The notes beneath the pieces are model-generated. The model saw only the letters and a program-made list of their open reading frames with translations. It was not told the origin of the DNA and searched no databases. The translations under genes and the position numbers were made by a program. This document shows positions 8,667 through 18,097 of a DNA stretch of 64,000 nucleotides, piece by piece. Positions within the stretch are counted from its first letter, which is position 1, and every line of letters starts with the position of its first letter. This DNA is from JAKAWQ01 sp035509315. Lineage in GTDB: Bacteria; Pseudomonadota; Alphaproteobacteria; Acetobacterales; Acetobacteraceae. Location of the stretch: NCBI GenBank assembly GCA_035509315.1, contig DATJLS010000060.1, positions 15,242 through 79,241 on the forward strand. Direction: 5' to 3'.

Positions 8667-9117
8667 TAAGCACGTCTTTGCGGGCCTGCCCGCGGCCTGG
8701 TGGATCATCGAATCCTGGCGGGCCAGCGACAACGCCCGCTGCCTGCACACCAGCCTGCGCGGGCTTGCCCCCAACGCGTTCGCTGCCCGGTCCTGGACGG
8801 ATCGAAACCAGGACGGATTCTGGTTATGAACGAGGACAAGTCGGGGGCAAGGTCATGATGTTTCACGTGAAACATTAGCAAAATCAATGACTTGAAAATC
8901 AGCTCGAACTCGGGCAAGCTCATCCTCGTGCGCGGGGAAAGCGCGTCGAGTACGGCCGCCCCTTTGAGCTTGCGTGGCAGGTGGGCGGGTCGCCTCATGC
9001 GCCATCTCGATCTCCGGCGTACGCGCCCCGGTTGGCCTGGCCGTTCCGCTATGCCATCCTGGGCACCGCCCATTCTGCCCGGCCACTCCCGGCTCGGGGC
9101 GTCGTCGGGAGGGCCGC
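8667..9117. other. Gene-free stretch upstream of galE
   Basis: About 450 bp with no supported gene. Near 8860 is TGTTTCACGTGAAACA, a perfect 16-bp palindrome (TGTTTCAC/GTGAAACA). This is the ParB-binding parS consensus, so a centromere-like site is possible here. The GGGAGG ribosome-binding site of galE lies at the right edge. Confidence 0.45.
8859..8874. promoter_or_regulatory. parS-like ParB-binding palindrome
   Basis: The 16 bases TGTTTCACGTGAAACA form a perfect palindrome identical to the canonical bacterial chromosomal parS consensus (TGTTTCACGTGAAACA). ParB binds this site and spreads to organise chromosome segregation; parS sites cluster near the replication origin. It lies in an intergenic gap between an inverted-repeat element and galE. 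No parA, parB or dnaA is in the window, so its use is inferred from the exact match only. Confidence 0.8.
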
Positions 9118-10098
9118 ATGCCCGTGTTGGTGACTGGCGGAGCCGGCTATATCGGCAGCCACTTCGTCTTGGCACTCCTCGATCGCGGCGAGGCGGCGGT
9201 GGTGCTCGACGATCTCTCGGAAGGGTTCAGGGCCCTGGTGCCGGGGGCTGCGGAGCTTGTTGTCGGCGATGTCGGGGATCAGGCTCTCCTTGCAGATATC
9301 TTCCGCCGCCACCGCATCGAGGCCGTTGCCCATTTCGCCGCGCGCATCGCGCCCTCGGAATCCGTGCGGCGGCCGCTCTTCTATTATCGCGAGAACACCG
9401 CCAAGTCCCTCGCGCTGATCGAGGCTTCCATCGAAGCCGGCGTGCCGCACCTTCTCTTCTCCTCGACCGCCGCCGTCTATGGCGAGACAGAGCTTGTGCC
9501 GATCCCGGAGGAGGCGCCCAAGCAGCCCGTCTCGCCATACGGCGCCTCGAAGCTGATGGTCGAGACGATGCTGGCCGATGCCGCCGCCGCGCGGGGGCTG
9601 CGCTTCGCGGCCCTTCGCTATTTCAACGTCGCCGGCGCCGACCCCGCGCTGCGCTCGGGCGAGGCGAGCAACCATGCCGGCCATCTCGTCAAGCTCGCCG
9701 CCGAGACCGTGATCGGCAAGCGCCCGGAGCTCATCGTCCACGGCATCGACTACCCGACGCCGGACGGCTCCTGCCTGCGCGATTATGTACATGTGAGCGA
9801 TGTGGCGGATGCTCATCTCGCCGCGCTCGACTATCTCCGCAATGGCGGAGAGAGCGTCGCGCTCAATATCGGCTATGGCCACGGCGCTTCGGTGCTCGAG
9901 GTCATTGCGGCCGTGAAGGCGGCCTCGGGCAGGGATTTCCCGGTGCGGATCGGCCCGCGCCGGCCAGGCGACCCGCCCCGGCTCGTCGCCGCCGCCGCGC
10001 GCATCCGCGAGCGGCTCGGCTGGCAGCCGCGCTATGACGATCTTACGACCATCGTCGGCCATGCTCTGGCCTGGGAGCAGCGCCTCGCCCACGCGTGA
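9118..10098 (+). CDS. galE: UDP-glucose 4-epimerase
   Basis: 326 residues, a typical extended SDR epimerase. The NAD-binding G-G-A-G-Y-I-G (residues 7-13) opens the Rossmann fold. The catalytic set is S-S-T-A-A-V-Y-G (115-122) and Y-G-A-S-K (Tyr141, Lys145). Y-F-N-V-A-G-A and C-L-R-D-Y-V-H-V-x-D are the usual GalE substrate-domain signatures. It interconverts UDP-glucose and UDP-galactose for surface polysaccharides. GGGAGG precedes the ATG at 9118; an upstream in-frame extension to 8974 is rejected because the GxxGxxG fold must start within the first few residues. Confidence 0.92.
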   Translation: MPVLVTGGAGYIGSHFVLALLDRGEAAVVLDDLSEGFRALVPGAAELVVGDVGDQALLADIFRRHRIEAVAHFAARIAPSESVRRPLFYYRENTAKSLALIEASIEAGVPHLLFSSTAAVYGETELVPIPEEAPKQPVSPYGASKLMVETMLADAAAARGLRFAALRYFNVAGADPALRSGEASNHAGHLVKLAAETVIGKRPELIVHGIDYPTPDGSCLRDYVHVSDVADAHLAALDYLRNGGESVALNIGYGHGASVLEVIAAVKAASGRDFPVRIGPRRPGDPPRLVAAAARIRERLGWQPRYDDLTTIVGHALAWEQRLAHA

Positions 10099-10200
10099 CG
10101 TGTTTCCGCTGACTCAATCCCACGACTTGTTCCCTTTGGCCCGCGATCTGCTCTAGCCTCGGGGGCAACGCCGGGACAGCAAGAAGCGGGAGGAAGCACC

Positions 10201-12204
10201 ATGCCGAACGGGCAATCCAGGGAAGCGGGACATGGCCCGCGCGTCGCCGCCCTGATCGGGCCCCTTGGCGCGGGCAAGACCACCCTCTTCGAGGCGCTGA
10301 TGGCCGCGACCGGCGCACCGCTGCGCCGCCCGGGCGAAACCCGGGTACGCCAGACCACCACGGAGAGCCGGCTTGCCCATGCGAGTTATCTCGGCGATTC
10401 CTGGTCGCTGCTCGACTGTCCGGGCTCGGTCGAGTTCGCATTCGAGACCGCCGCCGCGCTCGCCGTGAGCGACATCGCGGTGGTCGTTGCCGAGCCCGTG
10501 CCCGCCCGTGCCCCCGCGCTTCGTCCCATCTTCCGCCAGCTCGAGGACGAAGGCATCCCGTTTCTCGTCTTTCTCAACAGGATCGACACCCTCGCCGCCC
10601 CGCTTGAAGAATGCCTAGCCGCGCTCCAGGCCGAGGCCACGCGCCCGCTCGTGCTTCGCCAGGTGCCGATCCGTGAGAGCGATCCCCGCCAGGGCACGGA
10701 CATTGTCACCGGCTATGTCGATCTCGCCTCGGAGCGCGCCTATCGCTATCGCCCGGGCGAGGTCTCGGAGCTGATCCGCGTTCCGTCCCAGACCGCCGCC
10801 GCGGAACGCGAGACATTGCTCGAGACGCTCGCCGATCATGACGACACGCTGCTCGAGAAGGTGCTCGAGGGCATCCCGCCGAACCCTGGCGAGGTCTATG
10901 ACCGGCTGCACAAGGACATCGCCGCGGGCGCCATCGCCGGCGTGCTGCTGGGTTCGGCCGAGCGCGGCCACGGCGTGACGCGGCTCTGGAAGGCGCTCCG
11001 CCATGACACGCCCGAGCCCGCGGAAACCGCAACCGCGCGGCTCGCGATCGAACCTGGAGGCCCGCCTCTCCTTCAGGTGTTCAAGACGAGCTATGCCGGC
11101 CATGCGGGAAAGCTCTCCTATGCCCGTGTCTGGCGCGGCGGGGTGCGGGACGGCGCGAGCTTCGAGCAGGGACGGATCGGCGGCATCCTTCGTTTTCCGG
11201 GCCCGGAGGCGCAAAAGGTCCCCGAGGCCGTGGCCGGCGATCTCGTTGCGCTCGGCCGGCTCGACCAGGTGAGCACGGGCACCACGCTCGGCGGAGAGGC
11301 GCTGCCCTTCCCCGAGCCGCCGCCGCCCGTCTATGCGCTCGCCATCGCCACTTCCGACCGCAAGGACGAGGTCAAGCTCTCCGGCGCGCTCGCCCGGCTT
11401 TTGGATGAGGATCCTTCGCTCCGCCTCACCCACGAGCCGGAGACCGGGGAAACGGTGCTCGCCGGCCAGGGAGAGATCCATCTCAATGCCGCGCTCGAGC
11501 GGCTTGCTCGCGGCTCCGGCCTCAAGGTCACCACCGCCAAGCCGCTGGTCCATTTCCGCGAGACCATCCGCAAGCCGGTCCATCAGCACGCCAGGCTCAA
11601 GCGCCAGACCGGCGGGCATGGCCAGTTCGCCGATGTCAAGCTCGATATCGTCCCGCGCTCACCGGGCGAGGGGTTTCGGTTCATCGACCGGATCGTCGGC
11701 GGAGCGGTCCCGCGCCAATATATTCCCGCCGTTGCCGAGGCGGCGGAGGAGGCGACGAAGAAGGGCCCGTTCGGCTTTCCCGTGGTCGATGTCGGCGTCA
11801 CGCTGGTGGATGGCGGCTTCCACTCGGTGGACAGCTCCGACATGGCCTTCAAGACCGCGACGCGCATCGGCATGAGCGAGGGGCTGGCGAAGGCCGACCC
11901 GATCCTGCTCGAGCCGATCGACAAGGTGATCGTGAGCGCGCCCAGCCTCCACACCGCCAATGTTCAGCGCGTGCTCTCCGGCCGGCGGGGGCGGATCCTC
12001 GGCTACCATGAGAAGGAGGGATGGCCCGGCTGGGACGAGACGGAGGCTCTGGTGCCCGAGGCCGAGCTGCACGACCTCATCATCGAGCTTCGCTCCCAGA
12101 CGATGGGGCTCGGAACGTTCGTGCGCAGCTTCGACCACCTTGCCGAGGCCCATGCCAGGCTGGTCGAGCGCGTGCAACGCGAGGCAGCGGCCCACGGGCA
12201 TTGA
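10201..12204 (+). CDS. Elongation factor G-like GTPase (EF-G type 2 family)
   Basis: 667 residues, shorter than canonical EF-G (about 690-700). Domains run in the normal order: G domain with P-loop G-P-L-G-A-G-K-T (20-27), D-C-P-G (72-75) in place of DTPG and N-R-I-D (126-129) in place of NKxD; then domain II, the EF-G III/IV folds and a C-terminal domain V. The altered G3 and G4 motifs (Cys for Thr, Arg for Lys) mark the EF-G-like paralogue found alongside true FusA in many alphaproteobacteria. No ribosomal-protein genes are nearby, which also argues against the housekeeping fusA. The function of the paralogue is not settled. It converges on the cox operon with a 35-bp gap. Confidence 0.85.
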   Translation: MPNGQSREAGHGPRVAALIGPLGAGKTTLFEALMAATGAPLRRPGETRVRQTTTESRLAHASYLGDSWSLLDCPGSVEFAFETAAALAVSDIAVVVAEPVPARAPALRPIFRQLEDEGIPFLVFLNRIDTLAAPLEECLAALQAEATRPLVLRQVPIRESDPRQGTDIVTGYVDLASERAYRYRPGEVSELIRVPSQTAAAERETLLETLADHDDTLLEKVLEGIPPNPGEVYDRLHKDIAAGAIAGVLLGSAERGHGVTRLWKALRHDTPEPAETATARLAIEPGGPPLLQVFKTSYAGHAGKLSYARVWRGGVRDGASFEQGRIGGILRFPGPEAQKVPEAVAGDLVALGRLDQVSTGTTLGGEALPFPEPPPPVYALAIATSDRKDEVKLSGALARLLDEDPSLRLTHEPETGETVLAGQGEIHLNAALERLARGSGLKVTTAKPLVHFRETIRKPVHQHARLKRQTGGHGQFADVKLDIVPRSPGEGFRFIDRIVGGAVPRQYIPAVAEAAEEATKKGPFGFPVVDVGVTLVDGGFHSVDSSDMAFKTATRIGMSEGLAKADPILLEPIDKVIVSAPSLHTANVQRVLSGRRGRILGYHEKEGWPGWDETEALVPEAELHDLIIELRSQTMGLGTFVRSFDHLAEAHARLVERVQREAAAHGH

Positions 12205-12239
12205 TTCCACGGGGATTGATTGAAGTTCGGCGCCGCGCG

Positions 12240-13061
12240 TCAGAGCGGTGCGCGGTCGTGGCGGCGGCGAATGGCGGTAATCTCGGCGAGGATCGAGAGC
12301 GCGATTTCTTCCGGCGTCACGGCATCGATCGGCAGCCCGGCGGGCGCATGCAGCGCATCGAGACGCGCGGGATCAAACCCTTCGGCAACGAGGGAGGCGC
12401 GCAGGGCGGCGATCTTCCGCCGCGAGCCGACGAAGCCGACATAAAGGGCGCTCGCCCGGAGCGCGGCGGCGAGCGCGGCCTGATCGCCGCTCCCTTGCGT
12501 CGCCACGACGATATAGCGCTCGGCCGGCGGAAGATCGTCGAAGCGATAGGCGGTGAGGCGGAGATCCGGCGCTTCGGAGTCCAGCTGCGCGGATTCGGGC
12601 GCGGCGAGCAGCGCCTGATAGCCGAAGCGCCGGGCAAGGCCGAGGAGCGCGGCCGCGACCGGGGTCGCGCCGCAGACGAGAAGCTCGGGGCGCGGCAGCA
12701 TCGGCTCGACGAAGACATCGATGCTGCCCTGGCTGGGACAGAGATTCTTCTCGAAATGAATGCCCTCGCGGTCCTCGCCGGCCACAGCGCCGCCTGCTTG
12801 CAAAAGATCGGACGGCTGAACCGAGACGAGGCGCGGCCTTCCGTCCGCGATCGCTGCGCGCGCGGCACGCAGCACGGCGCCGCGCGCGCAGCCGCCGCCG
12901 ATCCATCCTGCCTCGATCGTCCCGTCGGCGCGGATCACGGCCTTGGCTCCCGCCTTCGCCGCGGTGAGCGAGACCGTGCGCACCACGGTCGCAACCGCGA
13001 AGCGCGCGCCTTCGGTCTTCAGCGCGCCGATCAGGTCGAAAATTTCGTCGGTCCGAATCAT
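12240..13061 (-). CDS. coxF: XdhC/CoxF-family molybdoenzyme maturation factor
   Basis: 273 residues. The N-terminal XdhC_CoxI domain contains A-V-A-T-V-V-R-T, then W-I-G-G-G-C-A-R; the second half is a Rossmann-like XdhC_C domain with V-C-G-A-T-P-V-A, Y-I-V-V-A-T-Q-G and Y-V-G-F-V-G-S-R-R-K. XdhC proteins bind the molybdenum cofactor and help install its terminal sulfur; in the CO dehydrogenase system CoxF is part of the maturation set that acts on the Mo-Cu site. Last visible gene of the cox operon, 13 bp after coxE. No coxG follows. Confidence 0.85.
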   Translation of the reverse strand: MIRTDEIFDLIGALKTEGARFAVATVVRTVSLTAAKAGAKAVIRADGTIEAGWIGGGCARGAVLRAARAAIADGRPRLVSVQPSDLLQAGGAVAGEDREGIHFEKNLCPSQGSIDVFVEPMLPRPELLVCGATPVAAALLGLARRFGYQALLAAPESAQLDSEAPDLRLTAYRFDDLPPAERYIVVATQGSGDQAALAAALRASALYVGFVGSRRKIAALRASLVAEGFDPARLDALHAPAGLPIDAVTPEEIALSILAEITAIRRRHDRAPL

Positions 13062-13074
13062 GGCGGTGGTTCGA

Positions 13075-14250
13075 TCAGAGCCGGGCGAAGGGTTCGCTCA
13101 GCGCCGCGAGGCTTTCGAGCGTGCCGGCCGCGGCGAAGAGACGGATATGCGGGAGGGCTGCCTGCATGCCGCGCGCTGCGGGCTCATAGCCCGGTGAGAG
13201 GGCGGCCGGATTGAGCCAGACGAGGCGGCGGCAGCGCCTCCGGAGCGCCTCCATCTCGCGGCCGAGAAGGGCGGGATCGCCGGTCTCGTACCCATCCGAG
13301 ACGATGACGCAGACGGCGCGCCCCGCCAGCGCGCGCGCCGCGTGGAACCGGTTGAACTGGGCTAAGCATTCGCCAAGGCGCGTGCCCCCGCCGACGCCTT
13401 TCGAGAGCAGGGTGAGCCGGTCGAGCGCGCGCATCCTGTCGAGATCGCGCATCGCCTCCGCCACCGCGACGAGGCGCGTATGGACGAGATGGATTTCGGT
13501 CCTGACGGCGCCGCGCACGAACCCGAGGGCGAGGCGCAGGAAGAGCGGCGTGTAAGGCGCCATCGAGCCCGAAACATCGATGAGCATGGCGATGCGGAGC
13601 GGGCGCGGCCGGGGGCGTCGCCAGGCGAGCGCAAAGGGCGTGCCCCCATGGCCGAGGCTCGCGCGGATGGTGCGCCGGAGATCGAGCCTGCCGTGATGGC
13701 GGGCGCGGCGCCTTCGCCGCGGATGGCGGGCAAGGAGCGTGGCGGCAAGATCCTTTGCCACGGCTTCGGTTTCCGCGAGCATGACAGGATCGGCAAGCGC
13801 GCGGAGATCGCGCGCGGCAGCGCTCTCGGAAGCCGAGGCGCCGCCCCGCATGCCGGTTCCTTCGCCCGCGATTTCGGCGCCTTCCGGGGAAGGTGCGGCT
13901 TCTCCCGTTTCCGCGCCTCGCTTCGTGCCGTTGCCGGCGGCGAGCTCGCGCAAGCTCCGTGGCCCGCGCGTGGGCGGCGTGCCGACGGTGCGCACCGCCT
14001 GGCGCAGGCGCTTTTCGAGAAAGGCGGCATCGAAGATCGCGTCGAACTTTTCCCACTCGGCGTGGCTTCCGGCGAAGAGAGCACGCAATGCCGGGCGCAG
14101 GGTCGTTGGGTTCTGCGCAAGCGGGGAGGCGAGAATGCGCGCCGCGTCCTCGCTCTCCTTCAAGCCGGGAACGAAGCCGGCATCGCGCAGCGTGGCCGAG
14201 AAGGTGGCGATGCGTCTTGCGATCAGCTGTTCCGCGCCGGGCGGCATCAT
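13075..14250 (-). CDS. coxE: CoxE-like VWA-domain protein
   Basis: 391 residues. The C-terminal von Willebrand A domain has a full MIDAS start, M-L-I-D-V-S-G-S-M, followed by G-V-G-G-G-T-R-L-G and V-I-V-S-D-G-Y-E-T-G. The N-terminal part is the Ala/Arg-rich linker seen in CoxE proteins. CoxE works with the MoxR ATPase CoxD to insert Cu and S into apo-CO dehydrogenase in Oligotropha. The start overlaps the coxD stop (ATGATG), so ATG at 14250 or 14247 is used, and coupling is tight. Confidence 0.88.
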   Translation of the reverse strand: MMPPGAEQLIARRIATFSATLRDAGFVPGLKESEDAARILASPLAQNPTTLRPALRALFAGSHAEWEKFDAIFDAAFLEKRLRQAVRTVGTPPTRGPRSLRELAAGNGTKRGAETGEAAPSPEGAEIAGEGTGMRGGASASESAAARDLRALADPVMLAETEAVAKDLAATLLARHPRRRRRARHHGRLDLRRTIRASLGHGGTPFALAWRRPRPRPLRIAMLIDVSGSMAPYTPLFLRLALGFVRGAVRTEIHLVHTRLVAVAEAMRDLDRMRALDRLTLLSKGVGGGTRLGECLAQFNRFHAARALAGRAVCVIVSDGYETGDPALLGREMEALRRRCRRLVWLNPAALSPGYEPAARGMQAALPHIRLFAAAGTLESLAALSEPFARL

Positions 14251-15143
14251 GCGACCTTGGCGACGAGACGCGCGAAAACCGTGCGGTCGATCTCTGCGCG
14301 GTCTTCGTGCGTCTTCAGGACACAGGCGAGGGTTTCGTAAAGCGTCTCGGGGGCTTCGGCGATGTCACGCACGCCGAGCCCGAGCAGCGCCGCCGCCCAA
14401 TCGAGGCTTTCGGCCACGCCGGGCACTTTGCGAAGCTGCTCCTTGCGGATGGCGGCGATCAGGCGCGCGACCTGGCCCGCGAGATCGATCCCGATCGCGG
14501 GCAATCGGGCGCGCAGGATCGCCACCTCACGGTCGATCTCCGGGTAATCGAGATAATGATAGAGGCAGCGGCGGCGAAGCGCGTCCGAAAGCTCGCGTGT
14601 CGCGTTGGAAGTGAGCACGACGCGGGGAATGGAGCGCGCGCGGATCGTGCCGAGCTCGGGGATGCTGATCTGGAAATCGGCGAGCAGCTCGAGCAAAAAC
14701 GCCTCGAATTCCTCGTCCGCGCGGTCGATCTCGTCGATCAGCAGGACCGGCGGCCGCGCCTCGCGGATGGCGGCAAGCAGCGGGCGTTCGAGCAGATAGC
14801 GCTCGCTGAAGAGCGCCTCCTCGATCTCCTCGGCACGCCGCGGTCCGTCGCCTTCGCCCTCACGCGCCTTGATGGCGAGCAATTGGCGCTGATAGTTCCA
14901 TTCATAGAGCGCGCTCGCCTGATCCAGCCCCTCATAGCATTGCAGGCGAATCAGCTTTGCCTCGTGCACCGAAGCAAGCGCATAGGCGACGGCGGTCTTG
15001 CCGACTCCGGCGGCGCCCTCGATCAGCAAGGGCCGGTCGAGCATCTCCATCAGAAGAAGCGCGGTCGCAAGCTCCGGGTCGGCGACATAGCCACTGCCGG
15101 CCAGCCTGTCCCCGATCTCCTCGCGCGAGAGCGGCGCCTTCAC
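14247..15143 (-). CDS. coxD: CoxD-like MoxR-family AAA+ ATPase
   Basis: 298 residues from a GTG at 15143. Walker A is G-A-A-G-V-G-K-T, Walker B is V-L-L-I-D-E-I-D-R-A-D, and the arginine-finger/sensor part is L-T-S-N-A-T-R-E-L-S-D-A-L-R-R-R-C. This matches CoxD, the chaperone-like ATPase needed for maturation of the [CuSMoO2] centre. The GTG is preferred because GAAGGAAG lies 4-5 nt upstream and it leaves 25 nt after coxL; an in-frame ATG at 15218 would overlap coxL by 50 nt and adds only basic low-complexity residues. Confidence 0.88.
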   Translation of the reverse strand: MKAPLSREEIGDRLAGSGYVADPELATALLLMEMLDRPLLIEGAAGVGKTAVAYALASVHEAKLIRLQCYEGLDQASALYEWNYQRQLLAIKAREGEGDGPRRAEEIEEALFSERYLLERPLLAAIREARPPVLLIDEIDRADEEFEAFLLELLADFQISIPELGTIRARSIPRVVLTSNATRELSDALRRRCLYHYLDYPEIDREVAILRARLPAIGIDLAGQVARLIAAIRKEQLRKVPGVAESLDWAAALLGLGVRDIAEAPETLYETLACVLKTHEDRAEIDRTVFARLVAKVA

Positions 15144-15168
15144 ATCGCTTCCTTCAAGCCGCCCTTCT

Positions 15169-17589
15169 TTAGCCTTGGGCGCCGAGGGCCTCCGCCGCCT
15201 TCCAGATTCGCCAGGCATCGTGCGGCATCTGGATATGCGTGGCGCCCAGGAAGCCGAGCGCGTCGTTCACTGCGTTGGAGAAGGCCGGCACGCCGCCGAC
15301 ATTCGGGCTTTCGCCCACGCCTTTCGCGCCAATCGGATGATGCGGCGAGGGAGTCACCGTGAAGTCGGTCTCCCATTTCGGCGTCTCGACCGCGGTGGGC
15401 AGGAAGAAATCCATGAAGGAGGCGCCTTTGACATTGCCGATCTCGTCATAGGCGATCTCCTGGCCCATGGCGATCGCGAAGGCCTCGGTCAGCCCGCCAT
15501 GCACCTGCCCCTCGATGATCATCGGGTTGATGCGGGTGCCGCAATCATCGAGCGCATAGAACCTGCGCACCTTCGCCACCCCGGTATCGAGATCGATATC
15601 CATCACGCAAACATAGGCGCCGAACGGATAGGTCATGTTCGGCGGATCGTAATAGCTCACCGCCTCCAACCCGGGCTCGAGCCCGGGCGGTGGCGCGTTG
15701 TAGGCCGTCCATGCAATGTCCTTCATCGTCTTGAACCGCTCCGGCATGCCTTTGACACGGAAGCGGTCGATATCGAACTCGACATCGTCGTGATGGACCT
15801 CGAGCAGATGGGCGGCGATCATCTGCGCCTTGGCCTTGATCTTGCGGCAGGCCATCGCGGTCGCCGCGGCAGCGGTCGGGGTGGAGCGCGAGCCATAGGT
15901 GCCGAGCCCATAAGGCGCGGTATCGGTATTGCCCTCCTCCACCATCACGTCATCGGCAGGGATGCCGATCTCGGAGGCGATGATCTGGGCATAGGTGGTC
16001 TCATGCCCCTGGCCCTGGCTCTTCGTGCCCATGCGCGCGATCGCGGCCCCCGTGGGGTGGATGCGGATCTCGGCGCTGTCGAACATGGCGATGCCGAGAA
16101 TATCGCAATTCTTCGAAGGCCCGGCGCCGACGATCTCGGTGAAGAAGGAAAGCCCGATCCCCATCACCTCGCGCGTTTCGCCGCGCTTGAAGGCTTCCTG
16201 CCTCGCTTTCTGCTCGGCCCGCAGCGCCTGGTACCCGACCGTGTCGAGCGCCTTCTGCATCGCCGTGTGATAATCCCCGGAATCATATTCCCAGCCGAGA
16301 GCGGAATGATACGGGAACTGCTCGCGGCGGATGAAGTTGCGCATCCGGAACTCGGCGGGATCGAGGCCGAGTTTCCGGGCGAGGATATCCATCGCGCGCT
16401 CGATGCAATAGGCCGCCTCGGTGACACGGAAGGAGCAGCGATAGGCGACCCCGCCCGGCGCCTTGTTGGTATAGACACCATCGACAGTGACGTGCGCGGT
16501 CGGGAAATCATAGGAGCCGGTCACGATATTGAAGAAGCCGGCCGGCCATTTCGAAGGATCCGCGCAAGCGTCGAAGGCGCCATGATCGGCGAGCACATGA
16601 ACGCGCAGCGCCGTGACCTTGCCCGCTTTCGTCGCGGCGATCTCGGTCGTCATGTGATAGTCGCGGGCGAAGGCGGTGGCGGAGAGATTCTCGATCCGAT
16701 CCTCGACCCATTTCACCGGCCGTCCGGTGACGATCGAGGCGACGATGGCGCAGACATAGCCGGGATAGACCCCGACCTTGTTGCCGAAGCCGCCGCCGAT
16801 ATCGGGCGCGATCACGTGGATCTTGTGCTCGGGGATGCCGGAGAGGATCGCCGCCACCGTGCGCACGACATGGGGGGCCTGGAAGGTGCCCCAGACGGTG
16901 AGTTCGCCCTTGATCTTGTCGAAGGAGGCGACGGACTGGCAGGTCTCGAGCGGACAGGGATGCACGCGCTGATAGGAGATCATCTCCCTGATCGCGACCT
17001 CGGCATCGCGGAAGGCGAGATCGGTCGTTTCGCGATCGCCCACCTCCCAGGTGAAGATATGGTTGGGGTGCTTGCGTTTGCCGTGCGCGCCCTCGGTCTT
17101 GTCCTTGATATCCTCGCGCAGGATGGGGGCGTCGGGGGCCATCGCCTTGAAGGGATCGACGAGCGCGGGCAGCTCCTCGTATTCAACTTCGACGAGATCG
17201 GCCGCGTCGGCGGCGATGTAGCGGTCGGTCGCGACGATGAAGGCGATCTCCTGGCCCTGGAAGAGCACCTTGTCGCCGGCGAGCACCGCCTGCACATCCC
17301 CGGCAAGCGTCGGCATCCAGTCGAGCTTGAGCGGCTTGAGGTCCGCGGCGGTGAGCACGGCGAGTACGCCGGGCACCGCTTTCGCCTTGGATGTGTCGAT
17401 CGATTTCACCCGCGCATGGCCATAGGGCGAGCGGTGGAAATCACCGAAGAGCATGCCCGGCAGCTTGAGATCGTCCACATAGCTGCCCTTGCCCTGTGTG
17501 AAGCGGATATCCTCGACCCGCTTGCGCTTGCAGCCGAGCCCTTGCAGCCTCGCTTCGCGAGCCTCGCGCGTTTCGCTGATCTCGTTCAT
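15169..17589 (-). CDS. coxL: Aerobic carbon-monoxide dehydrogenase large subunit, form I
   Basis: 806 residues, matching the Oligotropha CoxL length. The active-site loop reads V-A-Y-R-C-S-F-R at 16426-16446, with the copper-binding cysteine at residue 385. The AYxCSFR motif is diagnostic of form I (true) CO dehydrogenase rather than the form II AYRGAGR proteins. Moco-binding segments G-G-G-F-G-N-K and the C-terminal G-V-G-E-S-P-N, with the catalytic glutamate, are present. It binds Mo-MCD and oxidises CO to CO2 with water, sending electrons via CoxS and CoxM to the quinone pool or respiratory chain. ATG overlaps the coxS stop (ATGA). Confidence 0.96.
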   Translation of the reverse strand: MNEISETREAREARLQGLGCKRKRVEDIRFTQGKGSYVDDLKLPGMLFGDFHRSPYGHARVKSIDTSKAKAVPGVLAVLTAADLKPLKLDWMPTLAGDVQAVLAGDKVLFQGQEIAFIVATDRYIAADAADLVEVEYEELPALVDPFKAMAPDAPILREDIKDKTEGAHGKRKHPNHIFTWEVGDRETTDLAFRDAEVAIREMISYQRVHPCPLETCQSVASFDKIKGELTVWGTFQAPHVVRTVAAILSGIPEHKIHVIAPDIGGGFGNKVGVYPGYVCAIVASIVTGRPVKWVEDRIENLSATAFARDYHMTTEIAATKAGKVTALRVHVLADHGAFDACADPSKWPAGFFNIVTGSYDFPTAHVTVDGVYTNKAPGGVAYRCSFRVTEAAYCIERAMDILARKLGLDPAEFRMRNFIRREQFPYHSALGWEYDSGDYHTAMQKALDTVGYQALRAEQKARQEAFKRGETREVMGIGLSFFTEIVGAGPSKNCDILGIAMFDSAEIRIHPTGAAIARMGTKSQGQGHETTYAQIIASEIGIPADDVMVEEGNTDTAPYGLGTYGSRSTPTAAAATAMACRKIKAKAQMIAAHLLEVHHDDVEFDIDRFRVKGMPERFKTMKDIAWTAYNAPPPGLEPGLEAVSYYDPPNMTYPFGAYVCVMDIDLDTGVAKVRRFYALDDCGTRINPMIIEGQVHGGLTEAFAIAMGQEIAYDEIGNVKGASFMDFFLPTAVETPKWETDFTVTPSPHHPIGAKGVGESPNVGGVPAFSNAVNDALGFLGATHIQMPHDAWRIWKAAEALGAQG

Positions 17590-18086
17590 TCCGCGGCCTC
17601 CTGGAGCGAGTCACCCGCGATCTTCGCGGCGGCGAACTGGATCGCGCGGACGATGTTCTGATAGCCGGTGCAGCGGCAGATATTGCCGGCCATGCCGGTG
17701 CGGATTTCATCTTCCGTGGGCCTCGGGTTCTCCTGCAGCAGCCGATAGGCGCGCATGATCATTCCGGGGGTGCAGAAGCCGCATTGCAGCCCATGCATCT
17801 CGCGGAACCCCTCCTGCAACGGATGGAGCGTGCCGTCCGCGCCGGCCATCCCTTCGATGGTGCGGATCTCGGCGCCGTCGGCCTGGACCGCGAAGAGCGT
17901 GCAGGATTTGACCGAGCGCCCGTCGAGATCGACGGTGCAGGCGCCGCAATGGGTGGTATCGCAGCCGATATGGGTGCCGGTGAGGCTGAGCTGCTCGCGC
18001 AGGAAATGAACGAGCAGTGTGCGCGGCTCGACCAGCGCCTCGACAGTTTCGCCATTGACGGTGAGTGTAATCGGGGTTTTCGGCAT
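17586..18086 (-). CDS. coxS: CO dehydrogenase small (2x[2Fe-2S]) subunit
   Basis: 166 residues. The plant-type [2Fe-2S] cluster ligands are C42, C47, C50 and C62, in G-C-D-T-T-H-C-G-A-C. The second cluster is held by C102, C105, C137 and C139, in Q-C-G-F-C-T-P-G and C-R-C-T-G-Y-Q. It relays electrons from the Mo-Cu site of CoxL to the FAD of CoxM. The position between coxM and coxL, with ATGA coupling to coxL, is the classic M-S-L order. Confidence 0.96.
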   Translation of the reverse strand: MPKTPITLTVNGETVEALVEPRTLLVHFLREQLSLTGTHIGCDTTHCGACTVDLDGRSVKSCTLFAVQADGAEIRTIEGMAGADGTLHPLQEGFREMHGLQCGFCTPGMIMRAYRLLQENPRPTEDEIRTGMAGNICRCTGYQNIVRAIQFAAAKIAGDSLQEAAE

Positions 18087-18097
18087 GATGTTTCCCC

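Noticed and set aside
15175..17661. 828-codon open frame on the plus strand
   Set aside because: It is antisense to coxL and coxS, whose motifs are intact. High GC removes stop codons in the opposite frame.
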